64,000 nucleotides of DNA from an uncultured Succinivibrio sp. (GTDB taxonomy: Bacteria > Pseudomonadota > Gammaproteobacteria > Enterobacterales > Succinivibrionaceae). The translations under genes were made by a program, and so were the position numbers. How positions within the stretch are numbered: position 1 is the first letter of the stretch; each line of letters starts with the position of its first letter. The DNA is taken from contig CACZXZ010000002.1 in NCBI GenBank assembly GCA_902785325.1, positions 31,695-95,694 of the forward strand. The letters run 5' to 3'. The notes beneath the pieces are model-generated. The model worked only from the letters and a program-made list of their open reading frames with translations. It had not been told where the DNA came from and did not search any database. This document shows positions 17,173 to 25,561 of the stretch, in pieces.

Positions 17173-20100
17173 CTAGAGTTTCTCTAAAATTTCAGTTGTA
17201 AGGTAAACGCAATTTTCTTCATAACTTACATCTAAAATTGGAGCATCAAAGTTCTCATAAGCCCAATCATTAACTTCCTCAATAGCAGCATCTTGTGACA
17301 TGAATTTCATGCTCTTGCATAGACCTGCAAACTCATTTAAATCCATGATTTCACTGTTTTGAGCCTTGATAGCTTGAAGCAGTTTTTGTGAGTTTTCAGA
17401 TGGATATTCAATACCGTTTTGAGAATTACTTTCTGTTGAAGTATCATCCTCTAAATGATCTTTTTGCGTTTCATTTTTGTTTAAGTCTTGAGCATCTAAA
17501 TTTGGATCTTCTTCAACAATACCATTTTCATCTTCTCTTAATTGAGAGATAAAACTTTGAATTTCACTAGATTCTTTAAGCTTACTTTCAATTAAGCTAG
17601 TATCAAGCTTTTCTACATTAAACTGAACTGGCTTAAAGAAAGAATGTTGAGTGCTAGTTTGTCTTTCTTGTCTTGAAGTATTTGTGGCGCTATTTTGATT
17701 TAAAGTACTCTTATAGATCTCTTCTTTTTGATCTTCTATATCCTGTTGTCCTTTAAGATAGGACAATGCCTTATTAAAGGTTCTTGATAGGTAGCTTGAA
17801 ACCGCACTTTTTTCTATTTCGCTATAAGCAAGTTTAACTAAGTAATCTAAGGTTAATTTATATACTTCAGGGAATTTATGCTGATTTTTATAAATACCAA
17901 GATAAAAACTCTTAGTTAAAGAGGTTATATGCTTACTTATCTCATTGAAGTTTTCTAAAAACTTGATAACAAAAGATTGTTCTGTTTCATCAAGCTCCAT
18001 TAGTGATGGAAGAATTAACCAGCGACGGCTAAGGGGAGCATTAACCCTAAAAATAAGTTGGGATAGCTGTGCAGCTTTAAGCTTATTGATAAAGTCGGTG
18101 GTAAATTTCTTCTCATCTAAAGTTGAATTTATAACTTTTTTTAACGGAAAAAGCTTAGATTGAGAGGTAACAGATTCTATTCTTAGAGGAACTGTGATTA
18201 AACCAATTTTAGTAAGAGCTTCTTCAACAAATGGAAGTTGCTTATTTTCTATATGGCAATTGCATTTATTAGATAACTTTAATGCATCTGTAAACACAAA
18301 ATTAGACAAGTTATGTTTTAAGGTAGTACCTAATGACTTATCAATATTTCTGGTAAGTATTCTTGCAATAGTGTTATCTTGTTGATAGTCACAATTGTAT
18401 AAAAATCTTAATATAGCTCTATCAGGGGCAAAATAGTTAAGTAACTTGGTTGTAAAGTTACTAGTTAATTCAATATGATTGTGAGTAAATAAGTCAAGGG
18501 TGATTTTATCTAGCAAAGGACCAAAAAACACACAAGAAGAGATTGCACTTGCTACAGCATAATTAGTTTTATTTCGACTTATAATTTTAGTTGTAAGGTT
18601 GTAGCCTTTTTTTATAGCAGAAGCATCATTGTAATTAGCATTGATATTCCAACTTTGCTCGCTTGTAATACTACCATTTTCTAGAGCTTCTTCATTGCCA
18701 TAATTTTTTATACAAATAAATTCATGACAATTATCTTTAGTAATTCGCGTTTTGAGTCTGTCTAATAAGAAGTCAATAAAATAGTGAGTGTTACATTTTC
18801 CTGATAAATTGCTATGAAAGCTTAAATTTCTGTTATCAATGTTATTGATTATAAATAAATCAAAAAGTTCTTTAGCATATTCATAATAATCACTTAAAGA
18901 TTTTTTGCGACCACTGTTTAGTAAGATCTGCAAACATAAATATGTTAATTGAGGAAAATAAAACAAGGCTAACTTTATCATTGGTGGTAAGGTTAGCTTA
19001 TCACTACGTTTGATACACAACTCAAAGAGCGCAAAACTAAAGCCTACATAAAAGAGTAGGTAAATGTTTTTGCTCTTTATAAATTCTTGATATGCTGCGT
19101 TAATGCATTGATTATCAAGAGTTTTATCGTAATCTACAAAGAGTTTATACAGAGTTAGTCTTGCAAAAAAGTTAAACTCTTTAATATCAGAGACGACATT
19201 CCATCTTGTGTTATTAGTAGTAATGTAACTTTTTATAATATTTTTGATTTGATTTTCAATGGCTTTATCTGGAGCATCAAGATCAGATACAACCATTAAA
19301 AAAGGGAAGACATAGGAAAGTTGCTCATTATCTGTGACTAAAAATTCATAGTTAATGCCAAAATTTGGATCATTAACCATAACTAGCTTAGTATTGTTCT
19401 TATTCATAAAAGTTTGTTTGTTTAAACTATACTTAGCGTGAATTTTTAAGATGTTGTAACACAGTGAGTTTTCTTTAAAGGGGGAAAAACACAAGAGTTT
19501 ATCTATATCAATAGCTTGTCCGTCTGGCTTTATTTTAAATAGACAATGCCTTACTTTTTCAGCCATTTCCATTTCTTTTGAAAAAGGGGCTATTCCTGCA
19601 TTTTTAAGATCAGTAAAGTCTTCATCATTAGTAATGGAAGTTTGCTTCTTTTGGATAGCTCCAAGTTTTTTATATTCAGCTTCTAAAATTGAAAGATCAG
19701 GATAATCCTGGGAGAAAGCAATTAAGTAACTTCTGTTTGCAGCAAGATAAGCTAAATAAGAGCTAACTCTTTTTTGTTGTTCGTCATTTAGTCTTTTAAA
19801 ACAATATTCAGGTTTAGCATAGTCACATTTGTAAGTTTGATGTTCACAGGCAAAGGTATAACAAGTTCTTAAGAAGTCTTGCCCCTCTTTAGGCATAACA
19901 TTCTCGTAAATAATTTTATTTAGAGCTTCCTTTTGATGAACATCAATTTTGCAGTTACTACAAACAACACTTAATGACTCAAATACACGTAAGAGCACGT
20001 TATAGTTTGCAAGCTTTTCGTTCATCCTTGAGATGTGAATGCCATCTTTAGCTGTTACTTGTCTTTTTGACTTGATAAGCTCTCTTACATAAGAGCAATC

Positions 20101-20421
20101 CTCATCATTATTAAGATCAGGCTTTTTAGTTACAAAAACCTCATCTTCAAAGAAAATATTTTTAGGAACAAAAGCAGGAACTAGCTTTAAACCAAATTTT
20201 TCAAGAAAGGTATTGATAAGTACATAGTTTTTTTGTGGCTCATCAGTAAAACTCTGATTAGTGTACTCAAAGGATAATTTTTGACAAAGTTCATTGATAG
20301 TTAGGCACACAAATCTACTAGAATTGACAGCTTTTTTTAAATTCTCAATTTGTGATAATAAAGATGAGCTTAAATCATTGAGCCTATCAAGGTAATATTG
20401 GGCATCTTTTACTAAAGCCAT
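17173..20421 (-). CDS. Large uncharacterised protein with TerB-C-like C-terminus
   Basis: A soluble protein of about 1082 residues, whose ATG at 20421 follows an AAAAGG ribosome site; an upstream in-frame TTG at 20430 is less likely. The last ~60 residues (DLNEFAGLCKSMKFMSQDAA, then INDWAYENFDAPIL-like text) resemble the TerB-C domain of tellurite-resistance-associated TerB proteins. This is pattern recognition, not a search. Residues about 155-215 carry a cysteine cluster (CSNC, then CYTFACEHQTYKC and YCF) that might bind metal. Residues 910-1010 are a low-complexity, charged linker rich in Glu, Gln, Ser and Thr. The middle is helical with no motif I can name. No signal peptide or membrane helix is visible. 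It stands alone in its transcript; TerB-type proteins elsewhere are linked to stress and phage defence. Confidence 0.75.
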   Translation of the reverse strand: MALVKDAQYYLDRLNDLSSSLLSQIENLKKAVNSSRFVCLTINELCQKLSFEYTNQSFTDEPQKNYVLINTFLEKFGLKLVPAFVPKNIFFEDEVFVTKKPDLNNDEDCSYVRELIKSKRQVTAKDGIHISRMNEKLANYNVLLRVFESLSVVCSNCKIDVHQKEALNKIIYENVMPKEGQDFLRTCYTFACEHQTYKCDYAKPEYCFKRLNDEQQKRVSSYLAYLAANRSYLIAFSQDYPDLSILEAEYKKLGAIQKKQTSITNDEDFTDLKNAGIAPFSKEMEMAEKVRHCLFKIKPDGQAIDIDKLLCFSPFKENSLCYNILKIHAKYSLNKQTFMNKNNTKLVMVNDPNFGINYEFLVTDNEQLSYVFPFLMVVSDLDAPDKAIENQIKNIIKSYITTNNTRWNVVSDIKEFNFFARLTLYKLFVDYDKTLDNQCINAAYQEFIKSKNIYLLFYVGFSFALFELCIKRSDKLTLPPMIKLALFYFPQLTYLCLQILLNSGRKKSLSDYYEYAKELFDLFIINNIDNRNLSFHSNLSGKCNTHYFIDFLLDRLKTRITKDNCHEFICIKNYGNEEALENGSITSEQSWNINANYNDASAIKKGYNLTTKIISRNKTNYAVASAISSCVFFGPLLDKITLDLFTHNHIELTSNFTTKLLNYFAPDRAILRFLYNCDYQQDNTIARILTRNIDKSLGTTLKHNLSNFVFTDALKLSNKCNCHIENKQLPFVEEALTKIGLITVPLRIESVTSQSKLFPLKKVINSTLDEKKFTTDFINKLKAAQLSQLIFRVNAPLSRRWLILPSLMELDETEQSFVIKFLENFNEISKHITSLTKSFYLGIYKNQHKFPEVYKLTLDYLVKLAYSEIEKSAVSSYLSRTFNKALSYLKGQQDIEDQKEEIYKSTLNQNSATNTSRQERQTSTQHSFFKPVQFNVEKLDTSLIESKLKESSEIQSFISQLREDENGIVEEDPNLDAQDLNKNETQKDHLEDDTSTESNSQNGIEYPSENSQKLLQAIKAQNSEIMDLNEFAGLCKSMKFMSQDAAIEEVNDWAYENFDAPILDVSYEENCVYLTTEILEKL

Positions 20422-20750
20422 ATCAAGCAACCTTTTGAGTACTAAAAGTCTTAAGTTAAAATATCGTATAAACTTTTATATTTTAAGCTATTTTTGGCCT
20501 TAAAGAAGTCTAACCTTATCACCATTTGTGAAATAATAAGATCTATTGTCTCTATTAGATTTAGTTAACAGTGAATTTTTGCATAAAGTAAGGCGTAAAT
20601 AACAGTTGCAATAAATATATAAATTATTTATAACATCTTCTAATCTTTAGAAAGGTGCACGGTGCCAGCAACTTTCTCAAGTTCTTTTATAAGCGCAATA
20701 TTATCCAACTGTTACTCCTTATGTTTTTTCCTAAAGCTTCTGTCATGCTT
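20422..20750. other. Intergenic region of 329 bp, mostly AT-rich, no full gene
   Basis: It presumably carries the promoter of the large reverse-strand gene, but no convincing -35/-10 pair stands out. Near its right end a very short reverse-strand reading frame follows a strong AAGGAG (see the separate entry). No repeats or RNA gene seen. Confidence 0.5.
20640..20708 (-). other. Very short ORF or gene remnant with a strong ribosome site
   Basis: A TTG at 20708 lies 6 bp after AAGGAG (20720-20715, reverse strand) and opens a 22-codon frame reading LDNIALIKELEKVAGTVHLS before a TAG. The peptide resembles the N-terminus of FAD-linked lactate/glycolate dehydrogenases, where a LARLVGSSHL-like segment occurs. 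It may be the stub of a lost oxidase gene downstream of the GH84 gene, or chance. Confidence 0.25.
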
Positions 20751-21818
20751 TTAAGTAAGACAACTTGGATCGAACTTAAAGTAATCATTAAGGTAAGCTA
20801 CAACTTCTCGTCTTGCAATTGTGTCAATGCTACTTAAGATTTTAAGTAAGTCTGCCTTTTTAGTATCCTCAAGTTTTGATTTACCTTCATCATTTAAGCT
20901 ATCAAAATACTTAACTAATAAAGCACTCTTACCTTCAAAAAGCTCATCTATAGCTTTTAGTCTTTCTTTTTCTATTTGAGCTAAATCTTGATGTTGATAA
21001 ACTAAACTTAAAGTTGCAGCTGCAATATAACTTAGTAAACACTCACACATTGGGTTTATAGCATGAGATTTTACAATGCCATCAAGGTTATCTCTGTTGT
21101 AAAAAGGTTTGGTAAAAAGCTTATCGCACAAATTTTTACCGTCATTTACAGGGTAGTTATCCCATAGAGTTACTTTTCTTTTAAAAAGTGAGTTTGTCTT
21201 TTGAATATCCTCTTTTGTAATCTCTTTTGATACCACCTTATTACCTGTCCAAAAGATCTCAATAGACTCATCTAAATCTTTGGTAATATCCTCAAAGTAG
21301 CAATCTGGTCTAGCACCAAAAATCTTTTCTAAGATAGGATCAAATGAATAGTAGGTTGGACAGAAGATTAAGCGTATTGCTTTATTCTTTTTTGAAATTC
21401 TCTGATAAATAGTTCTGACAATTTGATTTTGTAGGTAACCTTCTTTTTTTGAATACAGTTTTATGTCATCAAATAAAATGGCGAGAATATCAATTTGAAG
21501 CTCGTCAATTAAGCAATCAATCTTATCCTGAAGGCAAGGCAACAAGTTATCTAGATCTTCAGTTATCTTAAGTGGGGAAAGACCAACTCCAAATTGAAGC
21601 TTGTGCTTTTGACAATGCTTTTTTATATCTTTTAAAAAGAGGAGTTCATCTTTGTTAAAAGGTCTTATCCAATTTTTTCTTAAACTATCGTCATTTTTAG
21701 GAGCATAGATATAGTAGCTATAATCCTTTTTTGAAAGTAGAGAAATTAAAGTCTTACGAGACTGCGGTAAATAAGGCTTCCCGTAGAATCCTTCAATGAC
21801 ACCTAAGGTTGTTTCCAT
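20751..21818 (-). CDS. GH84 family beta-N-acetylglucosaminidase (O-GlcNAcase-like), no signal peptide
   Basis: A glycoside hydrolase family 84 catalytic domain filling nearly the whole 355-residue protein. It opens with GVIEGFYGKPYLPQSRKTL, then YIYAPKNDDSLRKNW, GVGLSPL, and the catalytic aspartate pair at 117-118 in AILFDDIK. Later come FCPTYYS, IFWTGNKVVSKEI and LWDNYPVND (219 onward). These are the landmarks shared by human OGA and bacterial homologues, which cleave terminal beta-GlcNAc by substrate-assisted catalysis. Most bacterial members are exported with extra binding modules. This one begins straight in the barrel with no signal peptide, so it should be cytoplasmic, acting on peptidoglycan-recycling fragments, free chito-sugars or protein GlcNAc. 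It is monocistronic and divergent from tig. Confidence 0.9.
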   Translation of the reverse strand: METTLGVIEGFYGKPYLPQSRKTLISLLSKKDYSYYIYAPKNDDSLRKNWIRPFNKDELLFLKDIKKHCQKHKLQFGVGLSPLKITEDLDNLLPCLQDKIDCLIDELQIDILAILFDDIKLYSKKEGYLQNQIVRTIYQRISKKNKAIRLIFCPTYYSFDPILEKIFGARPDCYFEDITKDLDESIEIFWTGNKVVSKEITKEDIQKTNSLFKRKVTLWDNYPVNDGKNLCDKLFTKPFYNRDNLDGIVKSHAINPMCECLLSYIAAATLSLVYQHQDLAQIEKERLKAIDELFEGKSALLVKYFDSLNDEGKSKLEDTKKADLLKILSSIDTIARREVVAYLNDYFKFDPSCLT

Positions 21819-21903
21819 AGCATTTTTCTTAGTGTAATCAAAATTGACTGTTTAAAAATGTCGACAAGCTAACACTTTAAACGCAAGCAAAATAAATCAA
21901 ACA

Positions 21904-21932
21904 TTGATATAAAGTTTACATATAAGTATAAT
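21904..21932 (+). promoter_or_regulatory. Sigma-70 promoter of tig
   Basis: TTGATA (21904-21909) and TATAAT (21927-21932) with a 17-bp spacer form the best match to the sigma-70 consensus in this stretch. Transcription should start near 21939, about 93 nt before the tig ATG. Confidence 0.7.
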
Positions 21933-22031
21933 AGCAAAGTTTGTTAAGACGAACGGCACAGTTTTAATTTACTTTGCTACGTCGATTATATTTTGTTAAT
22001 TACTGCAACCTAAAAGATATAGAGGACAAAG

Positions 22032-23351
22032 ATGCAGGTTTCTTCAGAGAAAAAAGAAGGTATTAAACATCTTCTAACTGTTACTGTGCCAGCAGACGAT
22101 GTAAAAAAGGCATATCAAGTAAGCTTCGTTAAATATGCAAAGAATGCAAAGATTGATGGCTTCCGTAAGGGCCACATTCCTACAAATGTTTTAGAGCAAC
22201 ACTTTGCCTCACAGATTTTTGCTGATGCTTATGATGCATTAGTAGGTCAAACAATTGGTAAAGCTATCGATGAGGCTAAGCTTGACGTTGTTGGCTATCC
22301 AAAGATTGAAGTTAAGAGCGCAAACTTTAAGAAGGATGAGGACTTCGTTTACGAAGCAACTGTAGAAGTTGTTCCTGTTTTAGAGTTAAAGCCATTTGAA
22401 GACTTAAAGTTAAAGAAGATCGTATCAGAGTTATCAGACGCTGATGTTGATAGCATGATCGAGAAGTTACGCAAGCAACAAGGTAAGTGGCAAGTCAAAG
22501 ATGGTGCAGAAGTAGCTGATGAGACTCGTGCATCTATCGATTTCTTAGGCCGTTGCGATGGCGTTGAGTTCGAAGGCGGTAAGGCTGAGAACTTCGAGAT
22601 CATTGTAGGTCAAACTCAAATGATCCCAGGCTTTGTTGAGCAAATCAAGGGGCACAAGGCTGGCGACAAGTTCACTATCCAAGTTAAGTTCCCTGATGAG
22701 TATCACGCTGAGAACCTAAAGGGTAAAGATGCTGAGTTCGACATTACTGTAAACTCTGTTTCAGAGCAGGTTTTACCTGAGTTAAACGAAGACTTCGTTA
22801 AGTTATTCGGTATTAAAGATGGTTCTTTAGACACCTTCAAGGCAGATCTTCGTAAGAACATGCAACGTGAGTTAGACCGTGCAACTTATGTTCAAAACAG
22901 AAGACAGCTATTTGATGCATTAAAGGCTCAATATGGTGAGTTTGACGTACCTGAGGCTTTCGTAGCATCAGAGGTTAATCGCTTAGCTAAGAACTTTGAG
23001 AATCAAATGCGTATGTACGGCATGAAGAAGTTACCTGATTCATTCAAGCCAGCTGAGATGTTCAAGGATGAGGCTGTTAAAGAGGCTCGTTTAGGCGTTA
23101 TCGTTCGTCAAATCATGACTGAATTAGATTGCACTAAGCCAAATCCAGAGTATGTTGATGCTCAATTAAAGCAAATTTCATCTGCTTATGAAGATGCTGA
23201 TGAAGTTATCGCACAATTACGCAAGGATAAAGAGCAATTTGCTAACGTTGAAAACGCTGCTATCGAGGCAGAAGTTGTTGACAAGATCTTAGCAAAGGCT
23301 TGCGATGGCGAAGAGAAGAAGGCATTTGACGAGTTAGTTGGTCGTCAATAA
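22032..23351 (+). CDS. tig: Trigger factor
   Basis: Ribosome-associated chaperone and peptidyl-prolyl isomerase that binds nascent chains. It has 439 residues, the usual length. The N-terminal ribosome-binding domain contains the signature GFRKGHIPTNVL near residue 43. The FKBP-type isomerase domain follows around 150-245 (RASIDFLGRCDGVEFEGGKA, MIPGFVEQIKGHKAGD, FPDEYHAENLKGKDAEF), and the helical C-terminal chaperone arms make up the rest. An AGAGGA ribosome site lies 5 bp before the ATG. The codons (many GGC and CGT) look optimised for high expression compared with neighbours. It precedes clpP-clpX-lon as in most gammaproteobacteria. Confidence 0.98.
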   Translation: MQVSSEKKEGIKHLLTVTVPADDVKKAYQVSFVKYAKNAKIDGFRKGHIPTNVLEQHFASQIFADAYDALVGQTIGKAIDEAKLDVVGYPKIEVKSANFKKDEDFVYEATVEVVPVLELKPFEDLKLKKIVSELSDADVDSMIEKLRKQQGKWQVKDGAEVADETRASIDFLGRCDGVEFEGGKAENFEIIVGQTQMIPGFVEQIKGHKAGDKFTIQVKFPDEYHAENLKGKDAEFDITVNSVSEQVLPELNEDFVKLFGIKDGSLDTFKADLRKNMQRELDRATYVQNRRQLFDALKAQYGEFDVPEAFVASEVNRLAKNFENQMRMYGMKKLPDSFKPAEMFKDEAVKEARLGVIVRQIMTELDCTKPNPEYVDAQLKQISSAYEDADEVIAQLRKDKEQFANVENAAIEAEVVDKILAKACDGEEKKAFDELVGRQ

Positions 23352-23382
23352 TTCTTATCTTTAGTCAATAATTTTTGATATT

Positions 23383-23421
23383 CAAAGCATTAGTGGGTAG
23401 AATCTGCTAATGCTTTGTTTT
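23383..23421 (+). terminator. Terminator-like hairpin between tig and clpP
   Basis: CAAAGCATTAG and CTAATGCTTTG are perfect 11-bp arms around a 13-nt loop, followed by TTTTACT. It probably separates or attenuates tig and clpP transcription. Confidence 0.7.
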
Positions 23422-23524
23422 ACTATAGATTGGAAAATTATCAACAAATAAGGTTTCATTAGAGCACTATTTCTTGATAGTTTTAATAATATAAGCAATA
23501 AATGAATGAGGAGCTTTTGATTAC

Positions 23525-24163
23525 ATGTTTAATCGTGATGATGAATTAAGACTAGCTTCTACTTTAGTACCTACAGTTATTGAGCAGACCGCTCGTGGTG
23601 AGCGCGCTTTTGATATCTACTCAAGATTATTAAAGGATAGAGTTATCTTTTTAACTGGTGAAGTTGAAGATCATATGGCTGACATTATTGTGGCTCAGCT
23701 ATTATTTTTAGAGTCAGAAGATCCTGATAAAGATATCTATTTATACATTAACTCACCAGGTGGTGTAGTAACCGCAGGTTTAGCAATTTATGATACCATG
23801 CAGTACATCAAGCCTGATGTTTGCACCCTTTGCATGGGACAGGCTTGCTCTATGGGATCCTTCTTATTAGCAGGTGGTGCTGAAGGTAAGAGATTTGCAC
23901 TTCCAAATGCTCGTATTATGATCCATCAACCATTAGGTGGTTTCCAAGGTCAAGCAACCGATATCATGATCCATGCTCACGAGACTCAAAGAATTAAACA
24001 AACTTTAAATAGCATCTTAGCAAAGCATACTAAGAAATCCTTAGAGCAAATCACTCAAGATACTGAGCGTGATAACTTTATGACTGCTCAAGAAGCTTTT
24101 GAATACGGTTTAGTAGATAAAGTAATTACAGATCGTACTCAGATGAAGGATAGTAAGGAGTAA
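23525..24163 (+). CDS. clpP: ATP-dependent Clp protease proteolytic subunit
   Basis: Serine peptidase forming the 14-subunit chamber that degrades proteins fed by ClpX or other Clp ATPases. It has 212 residues with the complete triad Ser109 ([12 protein letters not shown]), His134 ([10 protein letters not shown]) and Asp183 (TERDNFM). The family blocks [20 protein letters not shown] and [14 protein letters not shown] are intact. A GAGGAG ribosome site sits 11 bp before the ATG. clpX starts 5 bp after its stop, so the two are co-transcribed. The gap from tig is 173 bp with a hairpin in between. Confidence 0.98.
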   Translation: MFNRDDELRLASTLVPTVIEQTARGERAFDIYSRLLKDRVIFLTGEVEDHMADIIVAQLLFLESEDPDKDIYLYINSPGGVVTAGLAIYDTMQYIKPDVCTLCMGQACSMGSFLLAGGAEGKRFALPNARIMIHQPLGGFQGQATDIMIHAHETQRIKQTLNSILAKHTKKSLEQITQDTERDNFMTAQEAFEYGLVDKVITDRTQMKDSKE

Positions 24164-24168
24164 TACAC

Positions 24169-25440
24169 ATGGATGAGAAATCAAAGAGCAAGTGCCTCTT
24201 CTGTGGTGGTGAATCATCACCTACTAGAACTTTAATTAGAGCTCGTGATGGTATTTGTGTATGCTCTGATTGTATTACCAAGTGCTACAAGATGCTTGAG
24301 CAAAACGGTTTTGGTAAAGATAAAGATGAGCCAAAAGATGGTTTAGATTTAGACAATATTCCAACTCCACATGAAATTGCTAAGCATTTAGATGAGTATG
24401 TTATAGGTCAAGACGATGCTAAAAAAGTATTGTCAGTAGCAGTTTACAATCACTATCAGAGACTACGTCATTCTAATAAGGATTCTCAAGTTGAACTTGG
24501 TAAATCTAATATCCTTTTAGTAGGTCCTACAGGCTCTGGTAAAACCTTATTAGTACAGACCTTAGCTAAGTTTTTAAATGTTCCTTTTGCTATTTCCGAT
24601 GCAACTACTTTAACAGAAGCTGGTTACGTAGGTGAGGACGTTGAAAACGTAATTGTAAGACTATTACAAAATTGCGATTTTGATGTAGAAAAGGCTCAAA
24701 AGGGTATTATCTATATCGATGAGATTGATAAGATTGCTCGTAAGAGTGAGAACCCATCTATCACCCGTGATGTATCAGGTGAAGGTGTGCAACAGGCTTT
24801 ATTAAAGCTAGTTGAAGGTACTGTAGCTTCAGTTCCACCTAATGGTGGCAGAAAGCACCCTCAGGAGAAGAATATTGAGGTAGATACCTCACAGATCTTA
24901 TTCATCTGCGGTGGTGCTTTTGATGGTCTTGATAAGATCGTAGAAAAGAGAGTATCAAAGACTGCAACTATCGGTTTTGGTGGTACTGTATACGGTAAAA
25001 ATGACAAATTGTCTTTATCAGATAAGTACAAGAAAGTTGAACCTGACGATTTAGTAAAGTTTGGTATTATCCCAGAGTTTGTAGGTCGTTTACCTGTTAT
25101 AACCGCTTTATCTGAGTTAAACCGTGAAGAACTAATTAGAGTGCTTCGTGAGCCAAAGAACGCTATCATTAGACAGTTTGAGGCAATGTTTAACTTTGAG
25201 GATGTTAAGTTAGAGTTTACTCAAGAAGCTTTAAATGCTATTGCTGATATCGCTATTGAGCGTCATACTGGTGCTCGTGGTTTAAGATCAGTAGTTGAAG
25301 GCTTATTACTTAACACCATGTTTGATATCCCATCAGTTGATGATGTGGAGAAGGTTGTGGTAGATAAAGACACCGTCGAGAAGCATCAAGAGCCTTTAGT
25401 ATTAAAAAAAGGCGATTTTAATGTTGCCTCTAATTCTTAA
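24169..25440 (+). CDS. clpX: ATP-dependent Clp protease ATP-binding subunit ClpX
   Basis: AAA+ unfoldase that recognises tagged substrates and threads them into ClpP. The 423-residue product has the N-terminal C4 zinc-binding domain (Cys9, Cys12, Cys32, Cys35), Walker A GPTGSGKT at 119-126 and Walker [12 protein letters not shown]. The pore loop YVGEDVENV, the ClpP-binding IGF loop (ATIGFGG) and sensor 2 ([15 protein letters not shown]) follow. It starts 5 bp after clpP and ends at a strong terminator, so lon has a separate promoter. Confidence 0.98.
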   Translation: MDEKSKSKCLFCGGESSPTRTLIRARDGICVCSDCITKCYKMLEQNGFGKDKDEPKDGLDLDNIPTPHEIAKHLDEYVIGQDDAKKVLSVAVYNHYQRLRHSNKDSQVELGKSNILLVGPTGSGKTLLVQTLAKFLNVPFAISDATTLTEAGYVGEDVENVIVRLLQNCDFDVEKAQKGIIYIDEIDKIARKSENPSITRDVSGEGVQQALLKLVEGTVASVPPNGGRKHPQEKNIEVDTSQILFICGGAFDGLDKIVEKRVSKTATIGFGGTVYGKNDKLSLSDKYKKVEPDDLVKFGIIPEFVGRLPVITALSELNREELIRVLREPKNAIIRQFEAMFNFEDVKLEFTQEALNAIADIAIERHTGARGLRSVVEGLLLNTMFDIPSVDDVEKVVVDKDTVEKHQEPLVLKKGDFNVASNS

Positions 25441-25457
25441 GAATTAGTAAGTAAAAG

Positions 25458-25487
25458 AGGACCTGATGTATTTCAGGTCTTTTTTTT
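25458..25487 (+). terminator. Rho-independent terminator of clpPX
   Basis: GGACCTGA and TCAGGTCT arms around a 6-nt loop, followed by a run of eight T residues. It lies about 20 bp after the clpX stop codon. Confidence 0.88.
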
Positions 25488-25496
25488 GCGTTTTGT

Positions 25497-25528
25497 CTTG
25501 AATATTGCTCTTAAAATCTCCATATAAT
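25497..25528 (+). promoter_or_regulatory. Probable heat-shock (sigma-32) promoter of lon
   Basis: CTTGAA (25497-25502) and CTCCATAT (25518-25525) are 15 bp apart. They fit the sigma-32 consensus CTTGAAA / CCCCATNT with one mismatch in the -10. A TATAAT overlaps at 25523-25528 but lacks a well-spaced sigma-70 -35. The lon ATG is at 25562. Confidence 0.6.
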
Positions 25529-25561
25529 AGGTAAGTATTTAAGTAAATTTTTAAAATATAT

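Noticed and set aside
22349-22603. Ser-rich antisense frame within tig
   Set aside because: Amino-acid bias (Ser, Phe, Thr) is typical of reverse-frame reading of a highly expressed gene.
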